Origin: Helicobacter rappini
GTDB lineage: Bacteria > Campylobacterota > Campylobacteria > Campylobacterales > Helicobacteraceae
Direction of reading: 5' to 3'
NCBI RefSeq assembly: GCF_900198625.1
Contig: NZ_FZPK01000017.1
Location: 1 to 64,000, forward strand
Length of the DNA stretch: 64,000 bases
Part shown: positions 18,801-28,046 of the stretch, one piece after another
Layout of the letters: every line of letters begins with the position of its first letter
Position numbering within the stretch: position 1 is the stretch's first letter
Translations under genes and position numbers: made by a program
Notes under the pieces: model-generated
Told to the model about the DNA's origin: nothing
Database searches by the model: none
What the model saw: the letters and a program-made list of their open reading frames with translations, nothing else

Positions 18801-19639
18801 ATAAAAGCCTACTTGAATATGAATATGAGAGTTTGGGAATCTATCTCAGCGGACATCCGCTTGATGACTTTAGAAGTGAGATAGAACAAATAAAAAATGT
18901 TGTAAAAATCGCAGAGTTAGAGAATATCGCCGATGGATCAAGGGTTATGCTTATAGGAAAGCTAGAAGACTTACAGCGAAAAATGAGTAAAAATAACCGC
19001 ACTTATGGCACAGCAAAGATTATGGACTTTAGCGGTAAGCAACCTTTAACTTTATTTGAAGATCAACTAAACCTGCTTGATAGCTTTGATCTAAGCAATC
19101 CTATTGGCATAGTAGGCAAACTTGAAAAAGAGAGAATGGTAACAGAGGGCGAAGATGGCAGTGCTGAGGTAAGCTATAAAATAGAAATAAGAGTGCATGA
19201 AATCCACACATTACAATCATGCAAAGAGATAAAATTGCGTGTGAAAAAAGATAATGCAAAATCACAGACAAATACACAAGATTCTAAAACTTTTACAAAA
19301 CAATCTATGGATTCTAAGCTGCATAATAACGCTGTATATGGAGATTCTATCCTTGATGAAGCAAATGGCATTGAGCCGCTTAATCTCGTAGCAGATATGG
19401 ATATAAGAAACTCATGTTTATGTGCGTTAATGCAAAGCGTTATCACAGAAGAACAAGTGAGTGCCATAGCAAATATTATGCGTTCATCTCAAGGTGATAC
19501 GAGATTTGGTATCGGCTTTCAAGATAGTGTGAGTGGTAAAACCTTTATTTTTGAGAGTAGCATGTATCTTGATGAGAGATTAAAACATAAGATAGAAGAG
19601 ATACTGCCCAATTGCACTTGGAAATATCTAGCGATTTAA
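15833..19639 (+). CDS. dnaE: DNA polymerase III alpha subunit
   Basis: The replicative polymerase. The PHP domain opens the protein (FTHLHLHTEYSLLDG). The polymerase palm carries PGRGSAAGSLVAYCL and MPDIDTDFCQ with its catalytic aspartates. HGRSPVSY, YQEQVMQI and NKSHSAAYG follow, and the C-terminal OB-fold part starts near GSRVMLIGKLED. At 1268 residues it is longer than the usual 1160-1210, mainly through a low-complexity stretch at about residues 1145-1185 (NTQDSKTFTKQSMDSK). AAAAAGGA precedes the ATG. Confidence 0.97.
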   Translation: MNNTENIPFTHLHLHTEYSLLDGANKLDVLAKRIKELGMNSVAMTDHGNMFGAIEFYKIMKKAGIKPIIGIEAYIHNKEDLGDKSPNTPKFHICLYAKNEEGYKNLMYLSSQSFIQGFYRTSRINKKILREYSKGIICSSACLNGEISWNLNLSPYMDSKKRDKKIIMGAKGYDGAKEAIHEYQDIFGDDFYIEIMRHGIADQRFIDNDLLRLSLETGAKLIATNDAHYTNKEDSSMQEAAMMIAMATDINDPKRLRHTVQEFYIKSPKQMLDLFMDIPEAVFNTQEIADKCDLTIDLKDDKNPPTPPSFKFAKEYAENEGLTIQDEAEYFAYKCKQGLVKRLEQVEKDKHEIYHKRLQEEIDIITQMKFPGYMLIVWDFINYAKQNKIPVGPGRGSAAGSLVAYCLEITDVDPIKYNLLFERFLNPERISMPDIDTDFCQRRRPEMFEYMKAKYGEYNVAQVITFGKMLARGVIRDVARIYGMSIPNADRFAKLIPSKLGITLKGYNKNGNFIEGAYELEPKIQELITEGDNDRDEKNRGLARKVWEMALRLEKLNRNTGKHAAALVVDSEKELWHKVPLYVSERTKGVMVTQYSMKYLEPVDLIKFDFLGLKTLTVIQDALDIIKDTNNIDINLSTLDVNDEKVYRTLRSGNTLGIFQLESSGMQEFNRRLQPSGIDDAIALLALFRPGPMDSGMSDEYINRKHGRSPVSYTFKELEPILKNTYGVIVYQEQVMQIVQVIGGFSLGEADLVRRAMGKKDAQIMAENRTKFADGAEKNGFDRTKAEELFDQIAKFAEYGFNKSHSAAYGILTFQTAYLKTYYEHEFMAAMLSSESHKIEAVATYIDEARAMGIEILPPHVNTSQTNFSVIIDSNGKKKIVFGLNAIKGAGEGALQSIIDDRKQKGAFKNLEDFITKADFKRISKKVLEPLVKSGSLDNLGYTRASMLDNLDYICDLGRRMSRERSGGGLFGAEELCPELQIKPLPELHNKSLLEYEYESLGIYLSGHPLDDFRSEIEQIKNVVKIAELENIADGSRVMLIGKLEDLQRKMSKNNRTYGTAKIMDFSGKQPLTLFEDQLNLLDSFDLSNPIGIVGKLEKERMVTEGEDGSAEVSYKIEIRVHEIHTLQSCKEIKLRVKKDNAKSQTNTQDSKTFTKQSMDSKLHNNAVYGDSILDEANGIEPLNLVADMDIRNSCLCALMQSVITEEQVSAIANIMRSSQGDTRFGIGFQDSVSGKTFIFESSMYLDERLKHKIEEILPNCTWKYLAI

Positions 19640-19658
19640 TGTTTTTATTCTCTGCAAT

Positions 19659-19701
19659 AAAGTTTTATATTGTTGGCTTTGTAAGTCTTTTATAAAACTT
19701 T
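19659..19701 (+). terminator. AT-rich hairpin after dnaE
   Basis: An 11-bp inverted repeat (AAAGTTTTATA / TATAAAACTTT) with a 21-base loop, followed by TTATTTATA, lies 20 bases after the dnaE stop and before a convergent gene. The stem is weak (almost all A-T), so this is tentative. Confidence 0.35.
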
Positions 19702-19767
19702 TTATTTATATATCCCCTCTCCCATTATAGACATTTCATAGACTAAAAATTATGAAAACTATAAAAT

Positions 19768-20361
19768 CTAATACGCAATATGCTCGTATAGTTCTATTAC
19801 ACCTAAGTCATCTTGTATGAGTGTGCGTGTCATTCGTTGATTTTTCTTTTTTAAGCAACCGCTTAAGTCAAAAAAGAGTGTCTTATCATCTTTTTTCCAA
19901 AGTGTGTAAGTGCATTTTACATTATATGAGTTTATGAAAGTATAGTCGTGCTCTTTATTATCCTGTGGTAAGCCTAGTTTTAAGATATTTGATAGGTGTG
20001 CTATGCGGTCTTTCTCCCTTGCTGCGTGATGGTGTTTTAAGTAAATGACTAGATTTTCTAAAAAGATTCTATGCATCATTTCAATATCTGCTTGCGGATA
20101 AAAGCACTTTGTAGCGTAACACATAATGCTGCCATCACACACTCTTTTTTGCCAAGTCTCATCGCATTTTGCATCTTCTACAAAGTCGTTTTGATTGAAT
20201 AGTAGTTTTATGCGTTTTATGGTTGCCTCTAGCCAGTGTTCTTTTGGGCTAGATTCTGTATTTTTAGTAGATTCCATTTTTTTAGAATCTACTTTAGAAT
20301 CTGCCATTACAAAGCCACAACACAACACAAAAGCCATAATATATCTACACACAAAACGCAT
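19768..20361 (-). CDS. Secreted protein of unknown function
   Basis: 197 residues with a signal peptide (about 1-20, FVCRYIMAFVLCCGFVMA), a short linker coded by GATTCTA-type words, and a soluble domain with six cysteines (for example DAKCDETWQKRVCDG, MCYATKCFYP). A strong ribosome site (AAAGGGGGG) precedes the ATG, which supports it as a real gene. It lies just downstream of speA on the same strand with an 18-base gap, so the two may share a transcript. I do not recognise a family. Confidence 0.65.
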   Translation of the reverse strand: MRFVCRYIMAFVLCCGFVMADSKVDSKKMESTKNTESSPKEHWLEATIKRIKLLFNQNDFVEDAKCDETWQKRVCDGSIMCYATKCFYPQADIEMMHRIFLENLVIYLKHHHAAREKDRIAHLSNILKLGLPQDNKEHDYTFINSYNVKCTYTLWKKDDKTLFFDLSGCLKKKNQRMTRTLIQDDLGVIELYEHIAY

Positions 20362-20379
20362 AAATCCCCCCTTTAAACG

Positions 20380-22230
20380 CTACAATGTATCTGTGCTAAT
20401 AGTCCTTAGATAGCCATTCTCACTTAGCATAACATAGAGTTTGCCTAGCACCGCTTTTTTTGTCTCTATGTCTAAATCACTATCTTCTATATGCTGCTTT
20501 AAGATTCTCTCAATCTCTTTTGTATCATAATCCAAGTCATCTAGCACATCGACTATCGTTTGTGCTTCTAATAGATTTGCGATTTCATAGCCTTTATTTA
20601 ACTCATCATCAAAGATAACGCTAAATTCTGTTGGGTGCGTAAAGAGATTATGTCTCATACCTAGCACTTCTTGATACGCTCCAACAAGGAAAAAGCCTAG
20701 AAAATACTCTTCTTTTGACACATCGACATCATGTAAGAAAAGGGGCATTTGCGGATTGAATGAAATCTCACCATCACTATCGCAGGTAATATCCCAAAGG
20801 CTTGCGGCACGCGTTGGACGGCGGTTCAGCCTATCAAGTGGCATAACGGGGAAATTCTGCTCTAATCCCCAGTAGTCTGGCAAACTTTGAAAAAAGCTAC
20901 AATTTAGCAAATATCTCTCTTGCACACTTTTTTGTATCTTTAGAATCTCATTATGATTTTTATACTTTAAAAGCTTAATCACTTTTTTGATAATCAAATG
21001 CACTAGCACTTCAGTATTACTTCTATCCTTTAAGTCGATATAGCCCAAGTCAAAAAGTGTAAGTAAAGATTCCATGTGATCGAGGCTATCATGCAGGTAT
21101 TCAATCGCATTTTTCTCTGTGATAGAGTTATATAAGTCATTTAGCTCTTCTACAAGCGGGGGATTAGAATCTTCTTTTAATTTCAACGCACTTTCTTCAT
21201 ATTCTTGTGAAAATAGCTCTAATACAGGGGCTACCAAAACCGCATGTGAAGCAGATATAAAGCGACCAGATTCTATAAAAATATCTGGCTCTAACTCATT
21301 TTTATTTTTCGCTATCTCTTTTAAGCTAAAGACGACATCGCCGCTAAATTCTGTCAAAGTGTAGTTTTTGCAATTCATACTTTCATGCTGTGCATATTCC
21401 ACTGCTAAACCACCGCCAATATTTACTGCGGTAAGATTCTTTGCCCCCATTTTCCTAAGCTCTGCATAGATATTGCCTACTTCTCTAATCGCCTTTTTTA
21501 GCGGTGAAATATCGCTTATTTGACTGCCGATATGAAAATGTATCATGGTAAATTTATGCAGAAGTTTTGAATACTCTAGCATTTTCATAGCTTCTAAAAG
21601 CTCTGTTGAAGTTAGTCCAAACTTAGAGGTAATACCCCCGCTTTTTGCCCAAATGCCCGTGCCAACGCTATGCAGTCGTATCCTTAAGCCAATATTAGGA
21701 TAAGGCTCTGCCATCTCACTTGCGATTTCTATGATAGTCTTTAGCTCATTTAGCCCCTCTATTGTAAGCGTAATATCATGCCCCATATTTGCCGCGATAA
21801 AGCCTAGCGAAATCATCTCTTTATCTTTAAAGCCATTCACGGTTATTGGACTGCCCTTATTTGTATAAGCCATAGCTACGATAAGCTCTGATTTACTCCC
21901 TGCTTCTAAGCCATAGCATTTACCCTTGCTAAGCTCGACTAAAGGCAGGACAAAATTTGGCATTTGATTAACTTTTAGGGGGAATACCGCTTTGAAACAG
22001 CCTTGATACTGATACTCTTTAATGGCGGTATGAAAAGCATCATAAACCTTTGTGATTTGATTTTCTATTAAATGCGGGAATCTTAAAAGCAGTGGTCCTT
22101 TATAGCCTTTTTCTCTTGCCTCTTTTACAATATCAATGAGAGCGGGTTTTACCTTATAATTCACCTTTACCACACCATCATCGATAATAAAATCATCATT
22201 TGACCAAAATTTAATGCCATAATCAACCAT
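20380..22230 (-). CDS. speA: Biosynthetic arginine decarboxylase
   Basis: A PLP enzyme of alanine-racemase fold type that converts arginine to agmatine for polyamine synthesis. Landmarks are the PLP-lysine region AVFPLKVNQM, the glycine-rich VNIGGGLAVEY, and the C-terminal substrate-site region RRPTRAASLWDITCDSDGE. The ATG at 22230 (MVDYGIKFW) is chosen because GGAGG lies six bases upstream; the frame itself is open further upstream. This gives 616 residues, normal for the family. Confidence 0.95.
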   Translation of the reverse strand: MVDYGIKFWSNDDFIIDDGVVKVNYKVKPALIDIVKEAREKGYKGPLLLRFPHLIENQITKVYDAFHTAIKEYQYQGCFKAVFPLKVNQMPNFVLPLVELSKGKCYGLEAGSKSELIVAMAYTNKGSPITVNGFKDKEMISLGFIAANMGHDITLTIEGLNELKTIIEIASEMAEPYPNIGLRIRLHSVGTGIWAKSGGITSKFGLTSTELLEAMKMLEYSKLLHKFTMIHFHIGSQISDISPLKKAIREVGNIYAELRKMGAKNLTAVNIGGGLAVEYAQHESMNCKNYTLTEFSGDVVFSLKEIAKNKNELEPDIFIESGRFISASHAVLVAPVLELFSQEYEESALKLKEDSNPPLVEELNDLYNSITEKNAIEYLHDSLDHMESLLTLFDLGYIDLKDRSNTEVLVHLIIKKVIKLLKYKNHNEILKIQKSVQERYLLNCSFFQSLPDYWGLEQNFPVMPLDRLNRRPTRAASLWDITCDSDGEISFNPQMPLFLHDVDVSKEEYFLGFFLVGAYQEVLGMRHNLFTHPTEFSVIFDDELNKGYEIANLLEAQTIVDVLDDLDYDTKEIERILKQHIEDSDLDIETKKAVLGKLYVMLSENGYLRTISTDTL

Positions 22231-22639
22231 AATGCCTCCAGATTCTAACACTTCGTTATTTGCTTTGCTATGGATAGCAAAAAGCTTTAAAACATGAAGC
22301 ACAGATTCTAGCAAATTTTAATTAAAAATGAAAAAAATACTTTCATAAATGACTTGGTTGTGATATTTTTGGGAAATACTGCTGGGGTAGAGTAATATAA
22401 AAAGATTTATGACTACTTTAAGTAGACTGATTGCAATCCTTTGTTGCTTTGGTGGCTTTACTTTATGGGATAAAACATGTTATGTTATGCAACCATCTAA
22501 AAACATATTTTAATTTTTTGCACCTATCGGATTTGACATAAAGATTAGACGCTCGCAAATGCGCATAGAAATCCACATTCTCTACAAATAAAATAGCCGG
22601 GGATCCTATCACTTTAATCTAAAATTTTACAAAGACCTG
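22231..22639. other. Gap between speA and gap with one small ORF
   Basis: The stretch contains the speA upstream region and a 34-codon forward ORF, described separately. A GC-rich patch (GCCGGGGATCC, about 22592-22602) lies near the gap end. No RNA gene or terminator is obvious. Confidence 0.4.
22409..22513 (+). CDS. Possible 34-residue membrane peptide
   Basis: An ATG frame reading MTTLSRLIAILCCFGGFTLW, then DKTCYVMQPSKNIF. It has one hydrophobic helix followed by a short polar tail, the form of a real small membrane protein. It is the only forward-strand gene candidate between two reverse genes, and its ribosome site (AAAAAG) is weak. Chance is a fair alternative. Confidence 0.25.
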   Translation: MTTLSRLIAILCCFGGFTLWDKTCYVMQPSKNIF

Positions 22640-23641
22640 CTACAAACCCTTACACACATACACGCTCATATCCACAAGCCTATGTGTATAACCCATTTCA
22701 TTATCATACCACGCAAGGATTTTTGCACTTTTGCCAATGGCGATTGTCTTATCTGGCACGATTACCGCACTTGCATTGCTGCCGATAAAATCACTTGATA
22801 CACGCATTTCATCATCAACGATAATAAGCCCTTTAAATGCCCCTTCAAAACTCTCGCCACTTTGAGCCTTATAAAATGCTTCATTAATAGAATCTTTGCT
22901 TACTTCACTTTTAAGATTCACGCTTAAATCCACCAAGCTCACATCAGGCGTTGGCACACGCACAGCGATACCATTAAGCTTCCCTGCAAGATGTGGCAAT
23001 ACAAGCCCAATCGCCTTTGCCGCACCTGTGCTTGTAGGTATCATAGATAGGGCTGCTGCACGCGCTCGGCGTAAGTCTTTGTGTTTCACATCAAGGAGAT
23101 TTTGGTCGTTCGTGTAGCTATGGATAGTGCTCATAAGGGCATTTTCAATGCCAAAAGTAGAATCTAGCACTTTCACAATGGGGGCAAGGCAGTTTGTAGT
23201 GCAGGACGCATTTGAAATCACACTTTCATTATTGTATTGCGTATGATTGACGCCATAGACAAAAGTTGGCGTGTTATCCGCAGGAGCAGAGATTATCACG
23301 CGTTTGACATTGCCTTTAATATGTGCTTTTGCTTTATCAAGGGCATTAAACTTGCCCGTGCATTCAAGCACCGCTACCGCTTCACCAAAGTCAAGATTGA
23401 GCGGATCTCTATCGCTTAAAATCTTTACATTTTTGCTTTTACCAATGCGGAGTGTGCTTTCATCTAACTTCTCAACATCATAGAATCTATGCACAGAATC
23501 ATATCGCAGCAAATGCACTAAAGTATCTATACTTGCCGTGGTATTCATACTTACAAGCTCCACATCATCGCGTTCCCCAATAATCCTAGCCGCACATAGC
23601 CCAATGCGTCCTGTGCCATTAATCGCAAGTTTGATTGCCAT
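22640..23641 (-). CDS. gap: Glyceraldehyde-3-phosphate dehydrogenase
   Basis: Interconverts glyceraldehyde-3-phosphate and 1,3-bisphosphoglycerate. The Rossmann start AINGTGRIG and the catalytic SNASC147TTNC are present; C-terminal [11 protein letters not shown] is intact. After the second beta strand the sequence is MNTTAS where NAD-preferring enzymes normally have N-D-L. Loss of that aspartate suggests use of NADP or both cofactors, which would suit gluconeogenesis. AAAGGA precedes the ATG. Confidence 0.95.
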   Translation of the reverse strand: MAIKLAINGTGRIGLCAARIIGERDDVELVSMNTTASIDTLVHLLRYDSVHRFYDVEKLDESTLRIGKSKNVKILSDRDPLNLDFGEAVAVLECTGKFNALDKAKAHIKGNVKRVIISAPADNTPTFVYGVNHTQYNNESVISNASCTTNCLAPIVKVLDSTFGIENALMSTIHSYTNDQNLLDVKHKDLRRARAAALSMIPTSTGAAKAIGLVLPHLAGKLNGIAVRVPTPDVSLVDLSVNLKSEVSKDSINEAFYKAQSGESFEGAFKGLIIVDDEMRVSSDFIGSNASAVIVPDKTIAIGKSAKILAWYDNEMGYTHRLVDMSVYVCKGL

Positions 23642-23686
23642 GATTTATATCCTTTTTTGCTTAAAATATAGGTGTTTAAAGGCTGC

Positions 23687-23692
23687 ATTGTA
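23687..23692 (-). promoter_or_regulatory. Candidate -10 box of gap
   Basis: Reverse-strand TACAAT within TTGCTACAATGC lies about 46 bases upstream of the gap ATG. Confidence 0.5.
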
Positions 23693-23756
23693 GCAAAAAC
23701 TTGCAATTTTTTATAATTTAACTCTAAAATAACTTGATTTTCATACAAAAATCAAA

Positions 23757-23762
23757 TACAAT
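23757..23762 (+). promoter_or_regulatory. Candidate -10 box of hup
   Basis: TACAAT within CAAATACAATGC lies about 68 bases upstream of the hup ATG. It is divergent from the gap promoter. Confidence 0.45.
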
Positions 23763-23829
23763 GCTAGTTTATCTTTTTAGCCTTGTGTGCTGTTTAAAGA
23801 TAAATATATTTTATATAGGAGTTTTCGTT

Positions 23830-24123
23830 ATGAAAAAGAGCGATTTTGTAAAAACTATCAAAGAAATCGGTGGTTATGCAAAGAAAGAGGATGCGGAAAA
23901 GGCACTTGATTCTGTTGTAGATGCAATTACACATGTATTGAAGTCAAATGACACAGTTGAGCTTGTAGGATTTGGTAAATTTGAAAATGCGGTGCAAAAA
24001 GGTAAAGAAGGTAAAGTCCCCGGAACTGATAAAACTTACAAAACAGCGGATAAAATGGTGCCAAAATTTAAGCCCGGTAAAGCCTTAAAAGATGAGGTTG
24101 CAAGTATCAAGGTAAAAAAATAG
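23830..24123 (+). CDS. hup: HU-family DNA-binding protein
   Basis: 97 residues, a normal HU length. It contains the helical dimer part (MKKSDFVKTIKEIGGYAKKE), then VELVGFGKFE and the DNA-binding arm ending in KFKPGKALKDEV. HU bends and compacts DNA. The frame is open further upstream, but AGGAG before this ATG fixes the start. No close partner gene is present. Confidence 0.95.
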   Translation: MKKSDFVKTIKEIGGYAKKEDAEKALDSVVDAITHVLKSNDTVELVGFGKFENAVQKGKEGKVPGTDKTYKTADKMVPKFKPGKALKDEVASIKVKK

Positions 24124-24238
24124 ACTTACGAAAAATTATGCTTTATAATTTCTAAAATTGTTATCCCTCCTTCAAACAAAAGTCGGCAATTCTTACTTTT
24201 TGATTTAGCCGTGATTGGTATGGTTAAATTGCTTGTGC

Positions 24239-24244
24239 TACAAT
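24239..24244 (+). promoter_or_regulatory. Candidate -10 box of pgk
   Basis: TACAAT within TGTGCTACAATG, an extended -10 pattern, lies about 40 bases upstream of the pgk ATG. Confidence 0.45.
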
Positions 24245-24284
24245 GTTGTTTTATAAAGTTATGCAACATTTTCAAGGAGTAATT

Positions 24285-25496
24285 ATGCCAAAAACCACAA
24301 GTATCACTTTAATGCAAGAAGCAAAAAGCATACGAGATATTACTATCAAAGACCAAAGAGTGTTAATCCGCGTTGATTTCAATGTTCCTATGGATAAAGA
24401 TTTCAATATCAGCGATGATACGCGTATGCGTGAAGCCTTGCCAACAATTAACTATTGTATTGACAATGAAGCACAAAGTATTGTTTTGGTGAGTCATCTT
24501 GGCAGACCAAAAGGGCGTAGCAGTGATTTTTCACTCAAGCATGTTGTAAAAAGGCTAGAGAGACTACTCAATAAAGATGTATTTCTTGCCGATACAATAG
24601 AATCTGCAAAAGCCGCACAAAATGAAAATAGATGTCAAATCATCTTGCTTGAAAATATTAGATTCTATGAAGGTGAAACAAAAAATGATGAAACACTAAG
24701 TAAAAATCTCGCAAGTCTTTGTGATGTTTATGTGAATGACGCGTTTGGGACGAGCCATAGGGCGCATGCTAGCACTTATGGTATTGCGAAGTTTGTGAAT
24801 CATAAAGTTGCAGGTATATTGTTGAAAAAAGAGATTGATTCCTTTGCAAAGGTGATTAAGAATCCATTGCGACCGCTTTTATTGATTGTTGGTGGAAGCA
24901 AGGTAAGCTCAAAGCTTAGTCTTTTGCAAAGAGTGCTTGATGTCGTTGATAAAATCATTATCGGTGGAGCTATGAGTAATACTTTCTTAAAAGCGTTAGG
25001 CTATGATATGCAGAATAGCCTTGTAGAAGATGATTTAATAAAAGATGCGATAACGATTCTAGAAAGCGCAAAAGAGAAAAAGGTAAAGGTATATTTGCCT
25101 GTGGATCTGGTAAGCACAAATAGCATTGATAGTCCAAGTGAGATTAAAATCACACCATCACAAGACATACCACAGAATCTCATCGCAGTTGATATTGGTC
25201 CTGCAAGCGTTAAACTTTTTAGTGAAGTGGTTACAGATTCTCAAACTATTATTTGGAATGGTCCGCTTGGTGTGTATGAGATTCACCAGTTTTCTCGTGG
25301 GACTTTTAATCTCGCTCATGCAATTGCTAATACTTATGCATTTAGCTTTATCGGCGGTGGCGATACCGCAGACGCGATTGATAAAGCTGGACAAAGGGAT
25401 AATATGAGTTTTATATCCACGGGTGGTGGTGCTAGCCTTGAGTTATTGGAGGGGAATATTCTGCCTGCATTTGAGGTGCTTGATAAGAAGTCATAG
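24285..25496 (+). CDS. pgk: Phosphoglycerate kinase
   Basis: Catalyses the reversible transfer between 1,3-bisphosphoglycerate and ATP. Clear motifs are RVDFNVPMD at the N terminus, SHLGRPKG, LLENIRFYEGE, and the nucleotide-site GGGDTADAI and STGGGASLELL near the C terminus. The ATG at 24285 is preceded by AAGGAG; the upstream in-frame ATG lacks one. 403 residues is the normal length. Its last 65 bases overlap the 3' end of convergent hemH. Confidence 0.96.
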   Translation: MPKTTSITLMQEAKSIRDITIKDQRVLIRVDFNVPMDKDFNISDDTRMREALPTINYCIDNEAQSIVLVSHLGRPKGRSSDFSLKHVVKRLERLLNKDVFLADTIESAKAAQNENRCQIILLENIRFYEGETKNDETLSKNLASLCDVYVNDAFGTSHRAHASTYGIAKFVNHKVAGILLKKEIDSFAKVIKNPLRPLLLIVGGSKVSSKLSLLQRVLDVVDKIIIGGAMSNTFLKALGYDMQNSLVEDDLIKDAITILESAKEKKVKVYLPVDLVSTNSIDSPSEIKITPSQDIPQNLIAVDIGPASVKLFSEVVTDSQTIIWNGPLGVYEIHQFSRGTFNLAHAIANTYAFSFIGGGDTADAIDKAGQRDNMSFISTGGGASLELLEGNILPAFEVLDKKS

Positions 25497-26427
25497 ATTC
25501 TATAAATTCTACAAATAAATCGCTATCATTTAAGCATTCGCATACAAGGTATTCTTTTATGCCAAGCGATTTTGCAAGCTCGGCATATTGTATAGCAAGC
25601 TCATATTTTGTTTCAGAGTTATCAATGGTAAAACTTAGCGGATATATAATCATATTGTTTGGAGCAAGGGATTTAATCACAGAATCTGTATAAGGACCAA
25701 TCCACTTCACAGGTCCCACCTTTGACTGATAGCATAGCTGTATATCTTTAAATATAATATCATTTTTCTCTAATTCAGTTTGCAGCAGGGCTTTGCAATC
25801 TTGGCATTCTTGCTGATAGGGATCACCTTTTTTAATGCGACTTATAGGCACAGAGTGTGCGGATAGAATCAGCACAAAATCCTTTGCATTTCTTCCATTT
25901 AAAGTGTCCTTAATGCTTTGTGTAATTGCCTTTATAAACAAGGGGTGGGTTGCATAGCGATCGATTGCTCTTATGCGTGGAGTAAAGTTTAGTGTCTTAA
26001 GGGCAAGTGAGATATCGCTAAAAGATGAATAAGTTGTAGTTGAGCTATATTGCGGATACATGCTAAAAAGCGTAATGTCATGAATGTTTTTTTGCATGAT
26101 TTCTTGTATAACAGCTAATGAATAGGGTGGCACATAACGCATAGCATAAGTGTAGAATGTGCTTGGATTCCTCTTTTGCAATTTCTGTGTAAGTTTAAAA
26201 GTGATTTCTGTTAATGGGCTACAACCACCTATCTTTTCATACATTTTCTTGCTTTTTTCAATGCGTGAATTTACTATAACATTGCCTAGCATAGAGCGAA
26301 AAAACTCATTTTTAACGCTAAGGATACATGGGTCAGCAAACATATTTTTGAGAAAAGTGGCGACTTCATCTAAATTATTTGGTCCGCCCATATTGAGTAA
26401 CACTACGGCTTTGTTTTGGTTTTGCAT
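25432..26427 (-). CDS. hemH: Ferrochelatase
   Basis: Inserts iron into protoporphyrin IX in the last step of heme synthesis. It begins KAVVLLNMGGPNN. The active-site histidine is in SAHSVP, and QSKVGPVKWIGP and the acidic region near SFTIDNSETKYEL follow. The ATG at 26427 has AAGGA just upstream; the frame opens 20 codons earlier without such a site. The final 20 or so codons read antisense through the 3' end of pgk, so the C-terminal tail is atypical. Confidence 0.93.
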   Translation of the reverse strand: MQNQNKAVVLLNMGGPNNLDEVATFLKNMFADPCILSVKNEFFRSMLGNVIVNSRIEKSKKMYEKIGGCSPLTEITFKLTQKLQKRNPSTFYTYAMRYVPPYSLAVIQEIMQKNIHDITLFSMYPQYSSTTTYSSFSDISLALKTLNFTPRIRAIDRYATHPLFIKAITQSIKDTLNGRNAKDFVLILSAHSVPISRIKKGDPYQQECQDCKALLQTELEKNDIIFKDIQLCYQSKVGPVKWIGPYTDSVIKSLAPNNMIIYPLSFTIDNSETKYELAIQYAELAKSLGIKEYLVCECLNDSDLFVEFIESMTSYQAPQMQAEYSPPITQG

Positions 26428-26654
26428 ATATTTCCTTGTAGGTTTTGGGTGTAAAGATTCTATACTTGTCAATGTGGCATTTTGCATGGGTATTATAACA
26501 AAACTCTTTGAGTTTGTTTGTATGCTGTCTCTACATGGTAGTAATACGCATATAAAGTTAGATTCTAGAATCTTATTCTACATAATGCCTAGATTAAATC
26601 AAGAATCTCTTAATTATTTATAGCGCTTAGATTTTAAAGATATAGATCTTGCTT

Positions 26655-28046
26655 TCAAGATTGTTTAATCGCATTGTCTAACTTTTGTATAAACTGCTGG
26701 CTTGCTTCTTCCATAGCATTCAAATGCGTAACGATATAATCAATATCTGTGCTATCTAGCTCTTTATCTATTTTTTGTAATGCGTCAGTTACATTTTGAG
26801 TGATAATATCTCGGCTTCTATCGACTTCTTGGCTACTTACAAGGCTAAAAAGGACTTTTTGGCATATTGGGTCTTCAAAAAGATGTGATATAGCATGTTT
26901 GCTAAAATCTTGTGCTGGTTTGAAAAGCTTAAAGCTCAAATACGCATTGGATTTATACAGAATATGCTCAATTTTTGCTACATTGATAATAAGGCTTTTT
27001 TGCAAGATATTAAATGCACTATGCAGGGCGACACTTTCATTGCCAAGATTCTCAAACACATCGGTAAAAGAAGCGATTTTACTTTGCGTGTCATTGATGA
27101 TACGATAGACTTCTTCACTTCCTGCTTGAATGGTTGTAATCTCTTGTTGCATAGTTTGGATAACAAGTGAAATCTCATCAGTTGCTTTATGTGTATTTTC
27201 AGCAAGCTTTCTTACCTCATCAGCAACGACTGCAAAGCCTCTACCATGCTCTCCTGCCCTTGCTGCTTCAATACTTGCGTTTAATGCTAAGAGATTTGTT
27301 TGTGCTGCGATATTGATAATAAGTTGTATAACATTGCCAATATCATTTGAACGCTGTGCGAAGCTATTAATCGCATCATTGCTTTGGGCGATAAGTGTTA
27401 GGAGATTTGCTATACTATCAGCTATTTCTGTGATATTTGCTTTATTTTCATCTGCGATTTGAGTAAGCGATTGGATATTATCACTTACGCCGTGCATTTT
27501 ACTCATTTCATGTGTTAAATCTGTGCTAATGCTATTTAAGTCGTGATTCTGATTATCCAAGCTCATGTTCATAAGTGATCTTGCAAGTGAGTTTTGGATA
27601 CTCTCTTTTGCATTTGTCTCAATACTATTTAAACAAAAATTAATACTATCTATGTTTTTTACAAATGTGCCTTTCAAGCCCTCACCTAAGGCTCTTCTAT
27701 AAAATTCATGGTTTTGTGATGCACTCACAGAAGTATTTACCTCACGCAGAAAGGCTTCAAGATTATCCAGTAAGACATTTAGATTCCCACCAAGTGTAAC
27801 AAGCTTAGAATCTCCATGCAAATGGATAACGCGACTTTCAAAATCACCATCTTTCGCATGCTCTGTTACTTCAATAATGCGATCTAAAAATTGTGCATGT
27901 CTAGTCTCAAAAAATAAGCTCACACCTTGTGCCACACATGCAAGAAGTGCTATGCTTCCAGCAATAATGCCACCATTTAAAAAGCTTAATAAACCCGCAA
28001 TGAAAGAAAGCAATATGCCTACTACCAAAAAGATTCTAAGCGACAT
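26655..28046 (-). CDS. cetA: CetA-like energy-taxis transducer with a degenerate CZB tail
   Basis: 463 residues: two adjacent N-terminal membrane helices with no periplasmic sensor, a HAMP-like linker, and the methyl-accepting signalling hairpin ([20 protein letters not shown]). The C-terminal helical region begins [14 protein letters not shown], as in CZB zinc-binding domains. The usual HxxC and later histidines are missing. It lies directly after a PAS protein with 11 bases of overlap, which matches the Campylobacter CetB/CetA two-part aerotaxis receptor. The second ATG (28046) is better spaced from AAAGGA than the first (28052). Confidence 0.72.
   Translation of the reverse strand: MSLRIFLVVGILLSFIAGLLSFLNGGIIAGSIALLACVAQGVSLFFETRHAQFLDRIIEVTEHAKDGDFESRVIHLHGDSKLVTLGGNLNVLLDNLEAFLREVNTSVSASQNHEFYRRALGEGLKGTFVKNIDSINFCLNSIETNAKESIQNSLARSLMNMSLDNQNHDLNSISTDLTHEMSKMHGVSDNIQSLTQIADENKANITEIADSIANLLTLIAQSNDAINSFAQRSNDIGNVIQLIINIAAQTNLLALNASIEAARAGEHGRGFAVVADEVRKLAENTHKATDEISLVIQTMQQEITTIQAGSEEVYRIINDTQSKIASFTDVFENLGNESVALHSAFNILQKSLIINVAKIEHILYKSNAYLSFKLFKPAQDFSKHAISHLFEDPICQKVLFSLVSSQEVDRSRDIITQNVTDALQKIDKELDSTDIDYIVTHLNAMEEASQQFIQKLDNAIKQS

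Noticed and set aside
26159-27462. Forward open frames across hemH and the chemoreceptor gene
   Set aside because: Antisense shadows of hemH and the CetA-like gene.
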